The notes under the pieces: generated by a model | Database searches by the model: none | What the model saw: only the letters and a program-made list of their open reading frames with translations | Told to the model about the DNA's origin: nothing | Part shown: piece by piece, positions 27,429 to 35,674 of the stretch | How the letters are laid out: the number at the start of each line of letters is the position of its first letter | Position numbering within the stretch: position 1 is the first letter of the stretch | Translations under genes and position numbers: made by a program | From: JAXMBN01 sp046349875 | Lineage (GTDB): Bacteria; Planctomycetota; Planctomycetia; Pirellulales; Pirellulaceae | DNA: 64,000 bases | Direction: 5' to 3' | Assembly (NCBI GenBank): GCA_046349875.1 | Contig: JAXMBN010000008.1 | Span: forward strand, 1-64,000

Positions 27429-28874
27429 CTACAGTGTTTTGAGATACTCGAGCAAATCGATCTTTTGCGATTCCTCAAGGCTGCTTGGAAAATCATGCCC
27501 GCGATTCGACTTCCCCGTTTGACGACTATCAAAGTACCATCGACGTTGCTCGGCATTGAGCTTGAAGGGAACTGCGTCGAACTCTTCGACCTTCAATCCC
27601 ATGCGTTGCCAGTCCATTCCTAGATGCGTTCGTTTCCAAACGGCCGGCCGAGCTTCGGGATGAAGCACGTGCCATAACGTTGGCACACTTCCATTATGAA
27701 AGTACGGTGCACTCGCCCAAATGCCATCGAGCGGCGGTGCCACATATCCATCGACGTCAACTTTTGTATCTTGCTTGCCATAGTCGGCAAACCAACTGCG
27801 AGCGTACGATTCGCGATGCCGCGTTGTTAAAGCTTGGTGACGAATAGGATCGGTCCCAACCTCCGAGATCGCAATCACGCGTTCGGGATAATCACCGCGT
27901 GCCCCATAGGTTCCATGGCAGTCAGCACACCGTTGTTCGTATACGATCTTTCCACGACTCGCCTTCTCGCTATCGATATCAAGTGGAAAGCGAGGTGCTT
28001 TCAATTCCTGCAGAAACGTATACACATCGCGAAAGTCACCTTCCCAACCTTGAAACTGCTTGGGCCCATTCTGCTTGACCATCATGAATTGCATCAGGCC
28101 CCGATGCCCCTTCTCCGCGAAGCCATCGATATAGAGATGAGACTTCTTTGCAAAATGCCACCAAGGTGGAGCGTCCATATCATGATTCACAAGATACGCT
28201 GGCGTACGCAACGGATAGATATTGAGGTCGGCATCGCGATAGTTCATAAGAGCCACACCGAACATCACTGCGTTGCTCGTCCCCACACTGGTCCCCAGCG
28301 GCATGGCCATCGATCCCACATCCATATGGCCAAGCGGCTTGTTCATCGATAGCTTCACGCGTCGTACCTGCTCGGTCAAACTCTCCAAGGCATAAAGATT
28401 GTTGGGCAGCCCTGGATACGAAACTCCATACAAGGATCCTCCATGGCAAGCGAAGCAGTTCATCACATACTTTCCCTCTTCCGTGACCACATACTGCATG
28501 GGCTTCGATGGTTGGTCAGGGCGAGCCGTCAAACCAAATCGGCTCCAAAAAGGTGAGCCTCGCTCGACGCGACCATCGAGAAAGTCCATTCCACGATTCC
28601 CTTGACGCTCGATCTCATCGACGATCTCTTGATCAAAATCGGAAGGCAAGTAAACCGACTCCACAAGATGCAGGTACCCTCGTTTCGCCTCAGGGGACAA
28701 GCTCTCCATCAAGTGGTCTCGTTGCTCGCGCAGATGGCGTTCGATCTTGGCATGCAAGGGAGCGTCGTCACCCTGCCATCGAATGGAACTTGTTTCGGTT
28801 CCATCGTCCGCCACCGCCTGAGCCCCCCCAAGCAACATGGCAACCAACACCATTTTCCAATGCCAACCGACCAT
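27429..28874 (-). CDS. Di-haem c-type cytochrome, periplasmic
   Basis: 481 residues from ATG 28874, with a signal peptide (MVLVAMLLGGAQAVA). Two haem-binding motifs are present: CFACH at about residue 145 and CADCH at about 325. PPLDGIWASAPYFHNGSVP near the C-terminus matches the distal region of di-haem cytochrome c peroxidase/MauG-like and related cytochromes, where Met or Tyr may act as ligand. It is likely to be matured by the CcsBA protein encoded in this window. A cupredoxin gene lies 147 bases upstream with a terminator between them. Electron partner and substrate are unknown. Confidence 0.82.
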   Translation of the reverse strand: MVGWHWKMVLVAMLLGGAQAVADDGTETSSIRWQGDDAPLHAKIERHLREQRDHLMESLSPEAKRGYLHLVESVYLPSDFDQEIVDEIERQGNRGMDFLDGRVERGSPFWSRFGLTARPDQPSKPMQYVVTEEGKYVMNCFACHGGSLYGVSYPGLPNNLYALESLTEQVRRVKLSMNKPLGHMDVGSMAMPLGTSVGTSNAVMFGVALMNYRDADLNIYPLRTPAYLVNHDMDAPPWWHFAKKSHLYIDGFAEKGHRGLMQFMMVKQNGPKQFQGWEGDFRDVYTFLQELKAPRFPLDIDSEKASRGKIVYEQRCADCHGTYGARGDYPERVIAISEVGTDPIRHQALTTRHRESYARSWFADYGKQDTKVDVDGYVAPPLDGIWASAPYFHNGSVPTLWHVLHPEARPAVWKRTHLGMDWQRMGLKVEEFDAVPFKLNAEQRRWYFDSRQTGKSNRGHDFPSSLEESQKIDLLEYLKTL

Positions 28875-28960
28875 ACTCAAACTCCCCAACAGACCTGCGA
28901 ACCCAACTATTGTAGACCGCGGGACAAGTACAAACGCAACTCCTTTTTGATTGCACCTAC

Positions 28961-28990
28961 AAAAAAAGAGCCCAGGCGAACCCGGGCTCT
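28961..28990 (-). terminator. Rho-independent terminator after the cupredoxin gene
   Basis: On the minus strand AGAGCCCGGG (28981-28990) pairs with CCTGGGCTCT (28967-28976) around a four-base loop, followed by seven T (28961-28967). It lies 32 bases after the cupredoxin stop. Confidence 0.85.
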
Positions 28991-29021
28991 TACTGCTTGC
29001 ATCTGTTGTTCAATCAACCAT

Positions 29022-29819
29022 TTACTTGTTCTTGAACTTCGATGACGAAATCTTGATCGTCATCTTGTTGTCGCCGGCCTTGAGCGTCATCTCGCCAAAG
29101 CCCTTCTTCCATTCTTGCTTCTTGCCATCGACTTCGACTTCTTCCAACTTGTTCTGGTTCTCATGGAACAACTTGAAGGTCAAAGCCTTTCCTGCTGGCA
29201 ACTTCTCCATCTTCAAAACGCCATTCTCATCGCTCACCGCCCCGTAAGGATGATCGATCACCATCAACTTGGCTTCCATCCAAGGGTGCACGTTGCACTG
29301 CACAGGAATCGGAGCAGGTTCGACGATGCCCTTGCCGAGCGTCAAGTCTTGCGACGAGTTGGCTGCCACAACGAAATTGACACCTTGATTGTTGATGAAA
29401 TTGAAGTTTGCATTGTGACCGGTGGAATCCGAGTTCTTGACTTCAATCGTTTGGCCAGATCGAGCAATCAAGAAGTGAGGCGTGAATACGCAGTCCTTGT
29501 TGTCGAGCAAAAGCTTGGATGTCGGAACATCCTTCATCGATGGATGAATGTCCGCTTCGGTCAACTTCGACTTCGTCTTGTCGACCCAAAAACCGACATT
29601 CTTGATCCCCTTGTTGGTTGCATTCACAACCAACAATTCGTCCATTTGCTTCGTCTTGGCACAAACGGGATCCTTGGACATGTCCAGCTCTTTACGAGCA
29701 GGAATCTTGTCACCGTCGTAGACAAAGGTCACTTCCAAATTGGCCCATTCCTGTGCCATGCCTGCCGGAGCAGCAAACAACGAAGCAGCCAACGCAGCAC
29801 AGCCAATCATCTTTCGCAT
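29022..29819 (-). CDS. Secreted cupredoxin-like copper protein
   Basis: 265 residues from ATG 29819, with signal peptide (MIGCAALAASLFAAPAGMAQ). The central domain has the pattern of a type 1 copper site: His in SDSTGHNANF and Cys, His and Met in CNVHPWM (C-x2-H-x2-M). A C-terminal beta domain (GVLKMEKLPAGKALTFKLF) looks like a carboxypeptidase-regulatory-like fold. The family usually passes electrons to or from cytochromes in the periplasm. A di-haem cytochrome follows on the same strand, though a terminator separates the two, so co-function is an inference from position. Confidence 0.78.
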   Translation of the reverse strand: MRKMIGCAALAASLFAAPAGMAQEWANLEVTFVYDGDKIPARKELDMSKDPVCAKTKQMDELLVVNATNKGIKNVGFWVDKTKSKLTEADIHPSMKDVPTSKLLLDNKDCVFTPHFLIARSGQTIEVKNSDSTGHNANFNFINNQGVNFVVAANSSQDLTLGKGIVEPAPIPVQCNVHPWMEAKLMVIDHPYGAVSDENGVLKMEKLPAGKALTFKLFHENQNKLEEVEVDGKKQEWKKGFGEMTLKAGDNKMTIKISSSKFKNK

Positions 29820-30281
29820 TGATCTAACCCCACACTGTTTCTTGTTGATTAATCCCATGACCTCTATCACCAGCCACCCTTCGTGGATGGATCAAAAGCC
29901 CTCCCTACACAAATCGTTGATTCGATCCATGCTCCCCAACTCTTCTCGCGTTCGCGTCTCTGGCGTTGACTGTTCTCTCGTCCGAACAGTCTCACACGAC
30001 GAGGGTTCCGACGATGTTTCGCTAGCACTTAATCCGAATTCTTGGAATGCGGACAACGGAGATAGAGGGAGGGGTAGGAAGGTGGGAAAGCGCAATAGTC
30101 TTACCACGCTTTACCCTGAAATCCTACTCCGATCCCTGCGGATCGTCCACCTAGGTCCTCTTCGATTCGCTGGATTCGACTCGACTCTTCGCATTCCAAA
30201 CCCCTGCGGAAAAAACTCACCTTGAAAATGCCATGGATTTTTAGCTACCCTGGCGCGACTTCAGCAACAGAGGAATTAATA
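29820..30281. other. Divergent intergenic region, no gene seen
   Basis: 462 bases between the cupredoxin gene (minus) and a small exported protein (plus). Reading frames here have no start with a ribosome site and no recognisable composition. It should hold two promoters. The GAGGA at 30270-30274 serves the downstream ATG at 30282. Confidence 0.35.
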
Positions 30282-30650
30282 ATGCAGCGCACTGGAATCG
30301 GTTTGCTCCTCAGTATCGTCCTTTTGACCATGGCGGTTTCCACTTACGCCTGGAGCCAAGCCGGTCATCCCGTGGCCATGCCGTGGACTCCTCCCAACGT
30401 GCAAGTCGGCTCCTTGAGCAACTCCGTTGTCACAAGCGTTGTGGTTCCAACGAGCAACCAACAGTACGTACAACAAATGGTGGTCTACGATAGCGTGCTC
30501 AAGAGCATCGTCGTCTACCACATTCAACAAGATACGGGTGTCATCACCCTGAAAAGCGTGCGCAAGGTCGATGCCGATTTCGCGCTGGAAGAATTCAACG
30601 GCGCCGATCCATCTCCTTCCAAAATTCGAAGTGTTCTCACTTCGCGATAA
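30282..30650 (+). CDS. Small exported protein, unknown
   Basis: 122 residues from ATG 30282, seven bases after GAGGA. An N-terminal signal (GIGLLLSIVLLTMAVSTYAW) is followed by a soluble part with QQMVVYDSVLKSIVVYHIQQ, which looks like two to three beta strands. No family was recognised. It stands alone, ending in a long inverted repeat shared with the convergent 1127-residue gene. Confidence 0.6.
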   Translation: MQRTGIGLLLSIVLLTMAVSTYAWSQAGHPVAMPWTPPNVQVGSLSNSVVTSVVVPTSNQQYVQQMVVYDSVLKSIVVYHIQQDTGVITLKSVRKVDADFALEEFNGADPSPSKIRSVLTSR

Positions 30651-30691
30651 AATGGATTTGAGAACGCAAGCCTCTAACCTCTCGATTCAAT

Positions 30692-30751
30692 AACGTCATT
30701 CGATTCACGAATCTGATTTGACGAAATTCAGTTCGCGAATCGAATGACGTT
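30692..30751. terminator. Long perfect inverted repeat between convergent genes
   Basis: AACGTCATTCGATTC (30692-30706) is perfectly repeated inverted at 30737-30751, with a 30-base inner part that can pair further (CGAA/TTCG, CTGA/TCAG). It ends ten bases before the stop of the minus gene and 41 bases after that of the plus gene. It probably acts as a bidirectional terminator or RNA-stabilising hairpin; there is no T-run. Confidence 0.6.
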
Positions 30752-30760
30752 CTTGGTTCG

Positions 30761-33700
30761 TCACTTGGCTGTGGCTTCGTAAAGCGGAAGGTGTCGATAG
30801 TAGACTTCTAACGACAAGAGGTTCAGCGTCGTCACATAAAGCCGCCCACCGAAACTGCCCCAAGCGTCGGGAATGTCGCCGAGTGGCTCCCAACTTCCTG
30901 CATACTCTCCCGATTCGACCTGCGATTCAATCAGGATGGGACGAAGACGCGAGTTCCATTCTTTCCATGTATCCCCACCCATGTGAAACATCACCTGCGT
31001 TGCATAGTACCAATAGTAGGTATCGCGGAGAGGTGTTTGTGCATCTCCTTCGGCAGGCGGAAATTGCAGCAAGTATTGGGCTCCCTCCTGCATCGCTCCA
31101 TCCTCTCGCTGCCAACCCAAATACAAACGCATGAGCAACCCGATGCTGGTCATGATCGGCGTTACTTCGCGACCGTGCCGCTGCGTATCGGTATCGGGAG
31201 CTTTGTAGTTGTAACGATAGAGATGTTTTTCTTGCCGAGATGCTTGGCTATTATCAAGCCATCGTTGAATTCCCTGGAAGACGGTTGGGTCCACTTCCAA
31301 GCCTGCTAGCTGCGCGCTCTTGAGCGCCATCATGAACCAACCGGTGACGCTGGTATCACTTCCCAAGCCAGGCGTGTACCGCCACCCTCCACCCGATTTG
31401 TCTTGGCTTGCGATCATGAAGTCCACCGCTCGCTGGGCGGGCTTCTGCAACTGAGGGTCCTGCGTCATGCCATAGCTTTCGCAAAGAGCAAGGGACGCGA
31501 TGCTATGACTATATAGCCATGCATTCATGTCAGAAACATTGTCCATCCGAACATACAAGTCACCGTTCTCGCGTTGGGATCGAATCAAATATTGAAGGCC
31601 ACGAGCCACCGTTCCAGCATACTTGTCCTGCTGATGCGTATAACCTGCACCTTGGAATGCCAAGATCGCCAGGGCCGTGGCTGCGGTATTGCTTCGAATC
31701 TGCACCGGAGTATCAAAGTCCTCGAGTCTCCAAGACCCATCACTCCGTTGATGCGCCGCCAAAAAGGCCAAGCCACGCTCGATCGTACGTTCGGCCTCCG
31801 GTCCAATGGCTCCAGAAGAATCCGACTCGCCTGGATCGCGATTTCGATCGAGTCGTCGCTGAAAGGCAGGAGCAGGAATGGGCACTCCCTCACCACTCAG
31901 GGTTGGCCCTCCCAAATCTTTGCGGCGAAATCGTTGAATCTGAATGTCAGAAACACCAACGTCTGCTAAGGAGCGATCCAGTGGACGACGTTCCAATCCT
32001 CCTTGCCCCCGTTCCAAGGCCACGGTTGGACCTCCGTCCTCTTTGGCCATCCCGAGATTCGATGCGATGCTGCTACGATCACTGGTTCTAGATGGGCTCT
32101 GAACTCGATCTGCCAACGAAGAGACATCGGGGCTTCCTTCCGACGGAACGTTACCTCTTCCCTGCCCTTCTTCATTGGGCACTGGAATCGCTGACGACTT
32201 CAATGGTCCATACAGCGAACCCGATTCGGCTCCCTCGAGACTCAATCCATCTCGACGTCCGGTTTGAGCCCGACCGCTCGCTTGCCGATCGCTACTTGCT
32301 TCGAGATCGCGAATCCAATCTTCATTGCCGCGACGAGCATTGAGTCCATTTCCTTCGCGACCACTTCCATCGCCAAGCGGATTGGCAATCGATCCCATCG
32401 CGCTGGGTGCCGACAAGAGATTGTCGCGTCCTTGGCTAAGCCCTCGAGCAGCTTGCCCCCTTCCACTTCCAAGCGGTCTCGATTCCAGCCCTGGTGATAA
32501 AGGTTCATTGGAACTAGCACCGGAAACTCCTTCAGCAAAGCCGATCTTGGTATCAACCACAGGTCCAGCTAGTTCGGATGCCATACCACTCCGATTGCGA
32601 GTTTCGGTCCCACGATCACCTTGCCCTAGTGCGTTGGCCAACTCCATGGCTGCACCCGATTCATTCGTTTGAGCCGCCGATAAACCTTCGATATTCGACG
32701 ATGCTCCATTTTGCGATCTTCCAAGGTTGGGTAATTGCAAAGAGTCGCGTGGTGCTGAGGACAAGCTCGAGCTTCGATTCGCAAATGAAGGTCGTGTGGA
32801 TTGATTGGCCTTTAGACTGGAAGCGAGTTCACTTGCGTTGGGTTGATTCGTAGTCGTCGCGTGGCTCTCGGGTGCCGTTGGGCCTTTCAAGGTCTCTGAT
32901 GATGCGAGTTCTCTCGCGACGGGACCACCTTGCACGCGACGCGGTGTCGATTCGCGAACGTCACCGGGCAATGACTCCATGGCAGCCCGTCCTTGATTGG
33001 ATCGCATGATATCGGAACGTCGATCCGCCAACTGCGAAGGGGTCGTCGGCCGATCCTGCATCTTTTCCGACTGCGATTGGGTTGGAGCCGAAGAACTGCG
33101 TTTGACAACATTTTGTTGGCGAGCTTCCACCGTAGCCAATTCGCTTCCGCCGGGCTCACTCAAAGCAGCTTCCGGTAAAGGAATCTGCGTCATGCGAGGA
33201 CGTTCCATCAACAAATCGCTCGGCTTGGTCCTTTGCGGTAGCGATGATTGAACATCGCGAATATCAGGATTCTGCTCGCGACGCGCTCGCGGGATCGGCT
33301 TCGCTTCCACGGATACCGATGGCGAAGTCTCTGCGGCCAAGGCCTGGGCGACGCTCGACGCAGTTTCTCGCTGCGTCTCAGCCGTCCGCGAAGTCGTTGT
33401 TTCGCGAGCTTCCAGAGCCTCCCTTGGTTGTACCTCCACCGTTGGTTCGGGCACATCAATCTTCTCGACACGACGCGGATAGTCTGCCTGCAAACGCTTG
33501 CGTTCCAATTCCACTGCAGACGAATTTGGAACAGGTTGATTGGGCGATGGCTTGGGATTCGGAATCAAGAATGGTTCGGGAGTTTCCGTCCGCGATCGAT
33601 CGGTTGGCATCTCAACAGGTTTCAGATCAGCGAGTTGCTCACGTCTAGCTCTCGGTGTTGGCTTCTCTTCCGACTCGTGTTCGACGGGGACTGCCCGCAA

Positions 33701-34144
33701 ATAATTGGGACGACTCTTCTTGACCGCTAATACAGGTCGATGATATTCGGCGGCTGTCGATTTCTGTGGCCGCGTCTCTGCTACCATCTCATCGTAAACA
33801 TCGGGCCAATACTTAGCGAAGATCAGAACATTCAAGGTGCTTACCAAGATCAGCAAATGCACCGCAACGCTTACCAAAAACGATAGCTGCATCGATCTTC
33901 CAACGACCTTGCCTGTGGTGAGATGCAAGATCATGGCCAAGATGATCATGACGCTGGGAACGCCAATCAAATAGGTCCAGGCATTGTAGGCCAATCGCGA
34001 ATCATTGAATCGCAAATATTTGAGCACTAGGACCATGATCAAGCAGGAAATCACCAGCAAGGCAGCGTCCATCGGCCATAGCTGCAAGCTCTCCCGCTTC
34101 GATCGTCTAGCAACGACTTCGTATCGTGTATTCTTCGGAGCCAT
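30761..34144 (-). CDS. TonB/TolA-like transducer candidate with C-terminal alpha/alpha-barrel domain
   Basis: 1127 residues from ATG 34144, which directly follows the exbD stop. Three membrane helices lie at about 25-45, 52-76 and 86-110. The third contains Ser92-x3-His96 (LVSVAVHLL), the signature by which TonB and TolA contact ExbB/ExbD or TolQ/TolR. About 670 residues (110-780) of Arg/Ser/Pro/Gln/Glu-rich, probably disordered sequence follow. The C-terminal 345 residues have squalene-cyclase/prenyltransferase-type repeats (ERGLAFLAAHQRSDGSW, RGLQYLIRSQRENGD, WRYTPGLGSDTSVTGW). No Asp-rich cyclase motif is seen, so it is probably a binding rather than a cyclase domain. Role as energy transducer is inferred; the family is usually labelled only as prenyltransferase-repeat protein. 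Confidence 0.75.
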   Translation of the reverse strand: MAPKNTRYEVVARRSKRESLQLWPMDAALLVISCLIMVLVLKYLRFNDSRLAYNAWTYLIGVPSVMIILAMILHLTTGKVVGRSMQLSFLVSVAVHLLILVSTLNVLIFAKYWPDVYDEMVAETRPQKSTAAEYHRPVLAVKKSRPNYLRAVPVEHESEEKPTPRARREQLADLKPVEMPTDRSRTETPEPFLIPNPKPSPNQPVPNSSAVELERKRLQADYPRRVEKIDVPEPTVEVQPREALEARETTTSRTAETQRETASSVAQALAAETSPSVSVEAKPIPRARREQNPDIRDVQSSLPQRTKPSDLLMERPRMTQIPLPEAALSEPGGSELATVEARQQNVVKRSSSAPTQSQSEKMQDRPTTPSQLADRRSDIMRSNQGRAAMESLPGDVRESTPRRVQGGPVARELASSETLKGPTAPESHATTTNQPNASELASSLKANQSTRPSFANRSSSLSSAPRDSLQLPNLGRSQNGASSNIEGLSAAQTNESGAAMELANALGQGDRGTETRNRSGMASELAGPVVDTKIGFAEGVSGASSNEPLSPGLESRPLGSGRGQAARGLSQGRDNLLSAPSAMGSIANPLGDGSGREGNGLNARRGNEDWIRDLEASSDRQASGRAQTGRRDGLSLEGAESGSLYGPLKSSAIPVPNEEGQGRGNVPSEGSPDVSSLADRVQSPSRTSDRSSIASNLGMAKEDGGPTVALERGQGGLERRPLDRSLADVGVSDIQIQRFRRKDLGGPTLSGEGVPIPAPAFQRRLDRNRDPGESDSSGAIGPEAERTIERGLAFLAAHQRSDGSWRLEDFDTPVQIRSNTAATALAILAFQGAGYTHQQDKYAGTVARGLQYLIRSQRENGDLYVRMDNVSDMNAWLYSHSIASLALCESYGMTQDPQLQKPAQRAVDFMIASQDKSGGGWRYTPGLGSDTSVTGWFMMALKSAQLAGLEVDPTVFQGIQRWLDNSQASRQEKHLYRYNYKAPDTDTQRHGREVTPIMTSIGLLMRLYLGWQREDGAMQEGAQYLLQFPPAEGDAQTPLRDTYYWYYATQVMFHMGGDTWKEWNSRLRPILIESQVESGEYAGSWEPLGDIPDAWGSFGGRLYVTTLNLLSLEVYYRHLPLYEATAK

Positions 34145-34146
34145 GC

Positions 34147-34569
34147 TCAACGAGCCTCTTCGGATCCAGTCGAAATCCTATAGTTGGCAATTCCCAACTT
34201 GCTGCAAAGATCCATGACGTTCACAACGTTTTGATAAACCGTCTTTCGATCGCCACGGATCGTCACCGTTTGTTGGAGAGGATTATTGGTCGCCGCCTTT
34301 TGCAAATACTCTTCTAACTCAGCCAGATTCATGAATTGCCCATCGGCGTAGTAACGTCCCTCTTCATCGACGTTGATCACGATCTCTTGCGGCTCAACCG
34401 TCAGTGGCACCGCATTGGAAGCCGATGGCAATGAAACAGGAAGGTTCTTATCTTCTTCTTCAAACCGTGTTGCCACAAGAAAGAAGACCAACAGAAAGAA
34501 GACCACGTCGATCAATGGTGTAAGATTCAAAGAATCAAAGGCCTTGCTGCGCCTCAGTTGAACGGCCAT
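34147..34569 (-). CDS. ExbD/TolR-family biopolymer transport protein
   Basis: 140 residues. A short cytoplasmic start is followed by one membrane helix with the essential Asp (LNLTPLIDVVFFLLVFFLV), then a periplasmic domain (EIVINVDEEGRYYADGQ, VTIRGDRKTVYQNVVNVMDLC). ExbD/TolR proteins form the core of a proton-driven motor inside an ExbB/TolQ pentamer. The exbB-like gene lies 46 bases upstream, and the stop touches the start of the TonB/TolA-like candidate, so they should be made together. Confidence 0.93.
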   Translation of the reverse strand: MAVQLRRSKAFDSLNLTPLIDVVFFLLVFFLVATRFEEEDKNLPVSLPSASNAVPLTVEPQEIVINVDEEGRYYADGQFMNLAELEEYLQKAATNNPLQQTVTIRGDRKTVYQNVVNVMDLCSKLGIANYRISTGSEEAR

Positions 34570-34615
34570 CCCGCTCTCTCCTCAGAAGTATTGCCTCAAA
34601 GGCGAAGAACAGGAA

Positions 34616-35653
34616 TCAACCGACGGAATCGCGACGTTCCACGGAACCAGCGCGACGCGACGCACCAAGCTTACTACCGGAAGATGCCCCTAATAAAGAC
34701 GCAGAAGCCGATACATCTCCTTCCGTATCGCGATGCCCATCCCCCTTGGCGATTCCATCACGACTTACCAAGTCTTTGCCAATCGCTTCGAAGCGAACCT
34801 TGCCCTCGTAAGGTTCAATCTGCGTCAACAAATGGAACATCAACTCTTCGATGCGGCGATACGCCAAGATAATTTTAGATTCAAAGTAGTGAGCCAACAA
34901 AGATGCCGTGATGGCAACGATCAACCCGCCCAAAGTTGTAATGAGCGCTTCATAGATCCCTTGCGAAAGAAACTGGCTTCGATTTTGCGACGGCCCAATC
35001 TGTGACAAATCGTGAAACGACCGCATCAAGCCCCATACCGTTCCGAGCAATCCCAACAAGGGCGCAATGCCTGCGAAGAGACTCAGCCAGCGAACACCAG
35101 TAAACGATCGGTCCGCTTCTCGCTGCAATGCCTCGCGGATCGCGCCTTCTACTTCTGCATGGGGCCGCCCCGTTTTCAGCAACATCGTCCGAATCACATT
35201 GGCCGTAGCGGAAGGAAACTGCTGGCACAATCGATAAGCAGCTTTAGGATCCAGAGATTCCGATTCGCGAGCCAAAGCGCCAAGGGATCGCACAAGTCCG
35301 GTTGGAATCAACCGCGACTGCCGCAAGACATACGCTCGCTCCAATCCAATGGCAACCACCAGGACACTCACGACTCCGATCGGGACCATGAACCAGCCCC
35401 CACGTACCATCAAGGTCAGAAAGTTCATCCCTTCGACCTTGCCAGCATTGGTAGCTCGCACAGGATTGGCTGCCGCTTGTCTTGCATCGGATTCCAAGGC
35501 CTGAATCTCAGAACTTGGAACCCCAGGACTATTTTCCTGAGATCGACCTTCCTGGCCCCAGGCGTACCGAACATCGATCGGCATGGCCAACTGCATCGCG
35601 AACAACAACCAACAAAGATGTTTCCACCAGACACAACGTCCGCAATGCAGCAT
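34616..35653 (-). CDS. MotA/TolQ/ExbB-family proton channel protein
   Basis: 345 residues. An N-terminal signal-like helix (LCWLLFAMQLAM) and a linker of about 60 residues precede the first conserved helix (WFMVPIGVVSVLVVAIGLERAYVL). The conserved TolQ/ExbB core follows: ADRSFTGVRWLSLFAGIAPLLGLLGTVWGLM and YEALITTLGGLIVAITA. The C-terminus is extended and Ser/Gly/Arg-rich. With ExbD it should make a proton-conducting stator in the inner membrane. The extra N-terminal segment is usual in planctomycete and Bacteroidetes ExbB homologues. Spacing to the TPR gene upstream is 21 bases. Confidence 0.92.
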   Translation of the reverse strand: MLHCGRCVWWKHLCWLLFAMQLAMPIDVRYAWGQEGRSQENSPGVPSSEIQALESDARQAAANPVRATNAGKVEGMNFLTLMVRGGWFMVPIGVVSVLVVAIGLERAYVLRQSRLIPTGLVRSLGALARESESLDPKAAYRLCQQFPSATANVIRTMLLKTGRPHAEVEGAIREALQREADRSFTGVRWLSLFAGIAPLLGLLGTVWGLMRSFHDLSQIGPSQNRSQFLSQGIYEALITTLGGLIVAITASLLAHYFESKIILAYRRIEELMFHLLTQIEPYEGKVRFEAIGKDLVSRDGIAKGDGHRDTEGDVSASASLLGASSGSKLGASRRAGSVERRDSVG

Positions 35654-35674
35654 GGGTAGTTCCTATCGCTGTCT

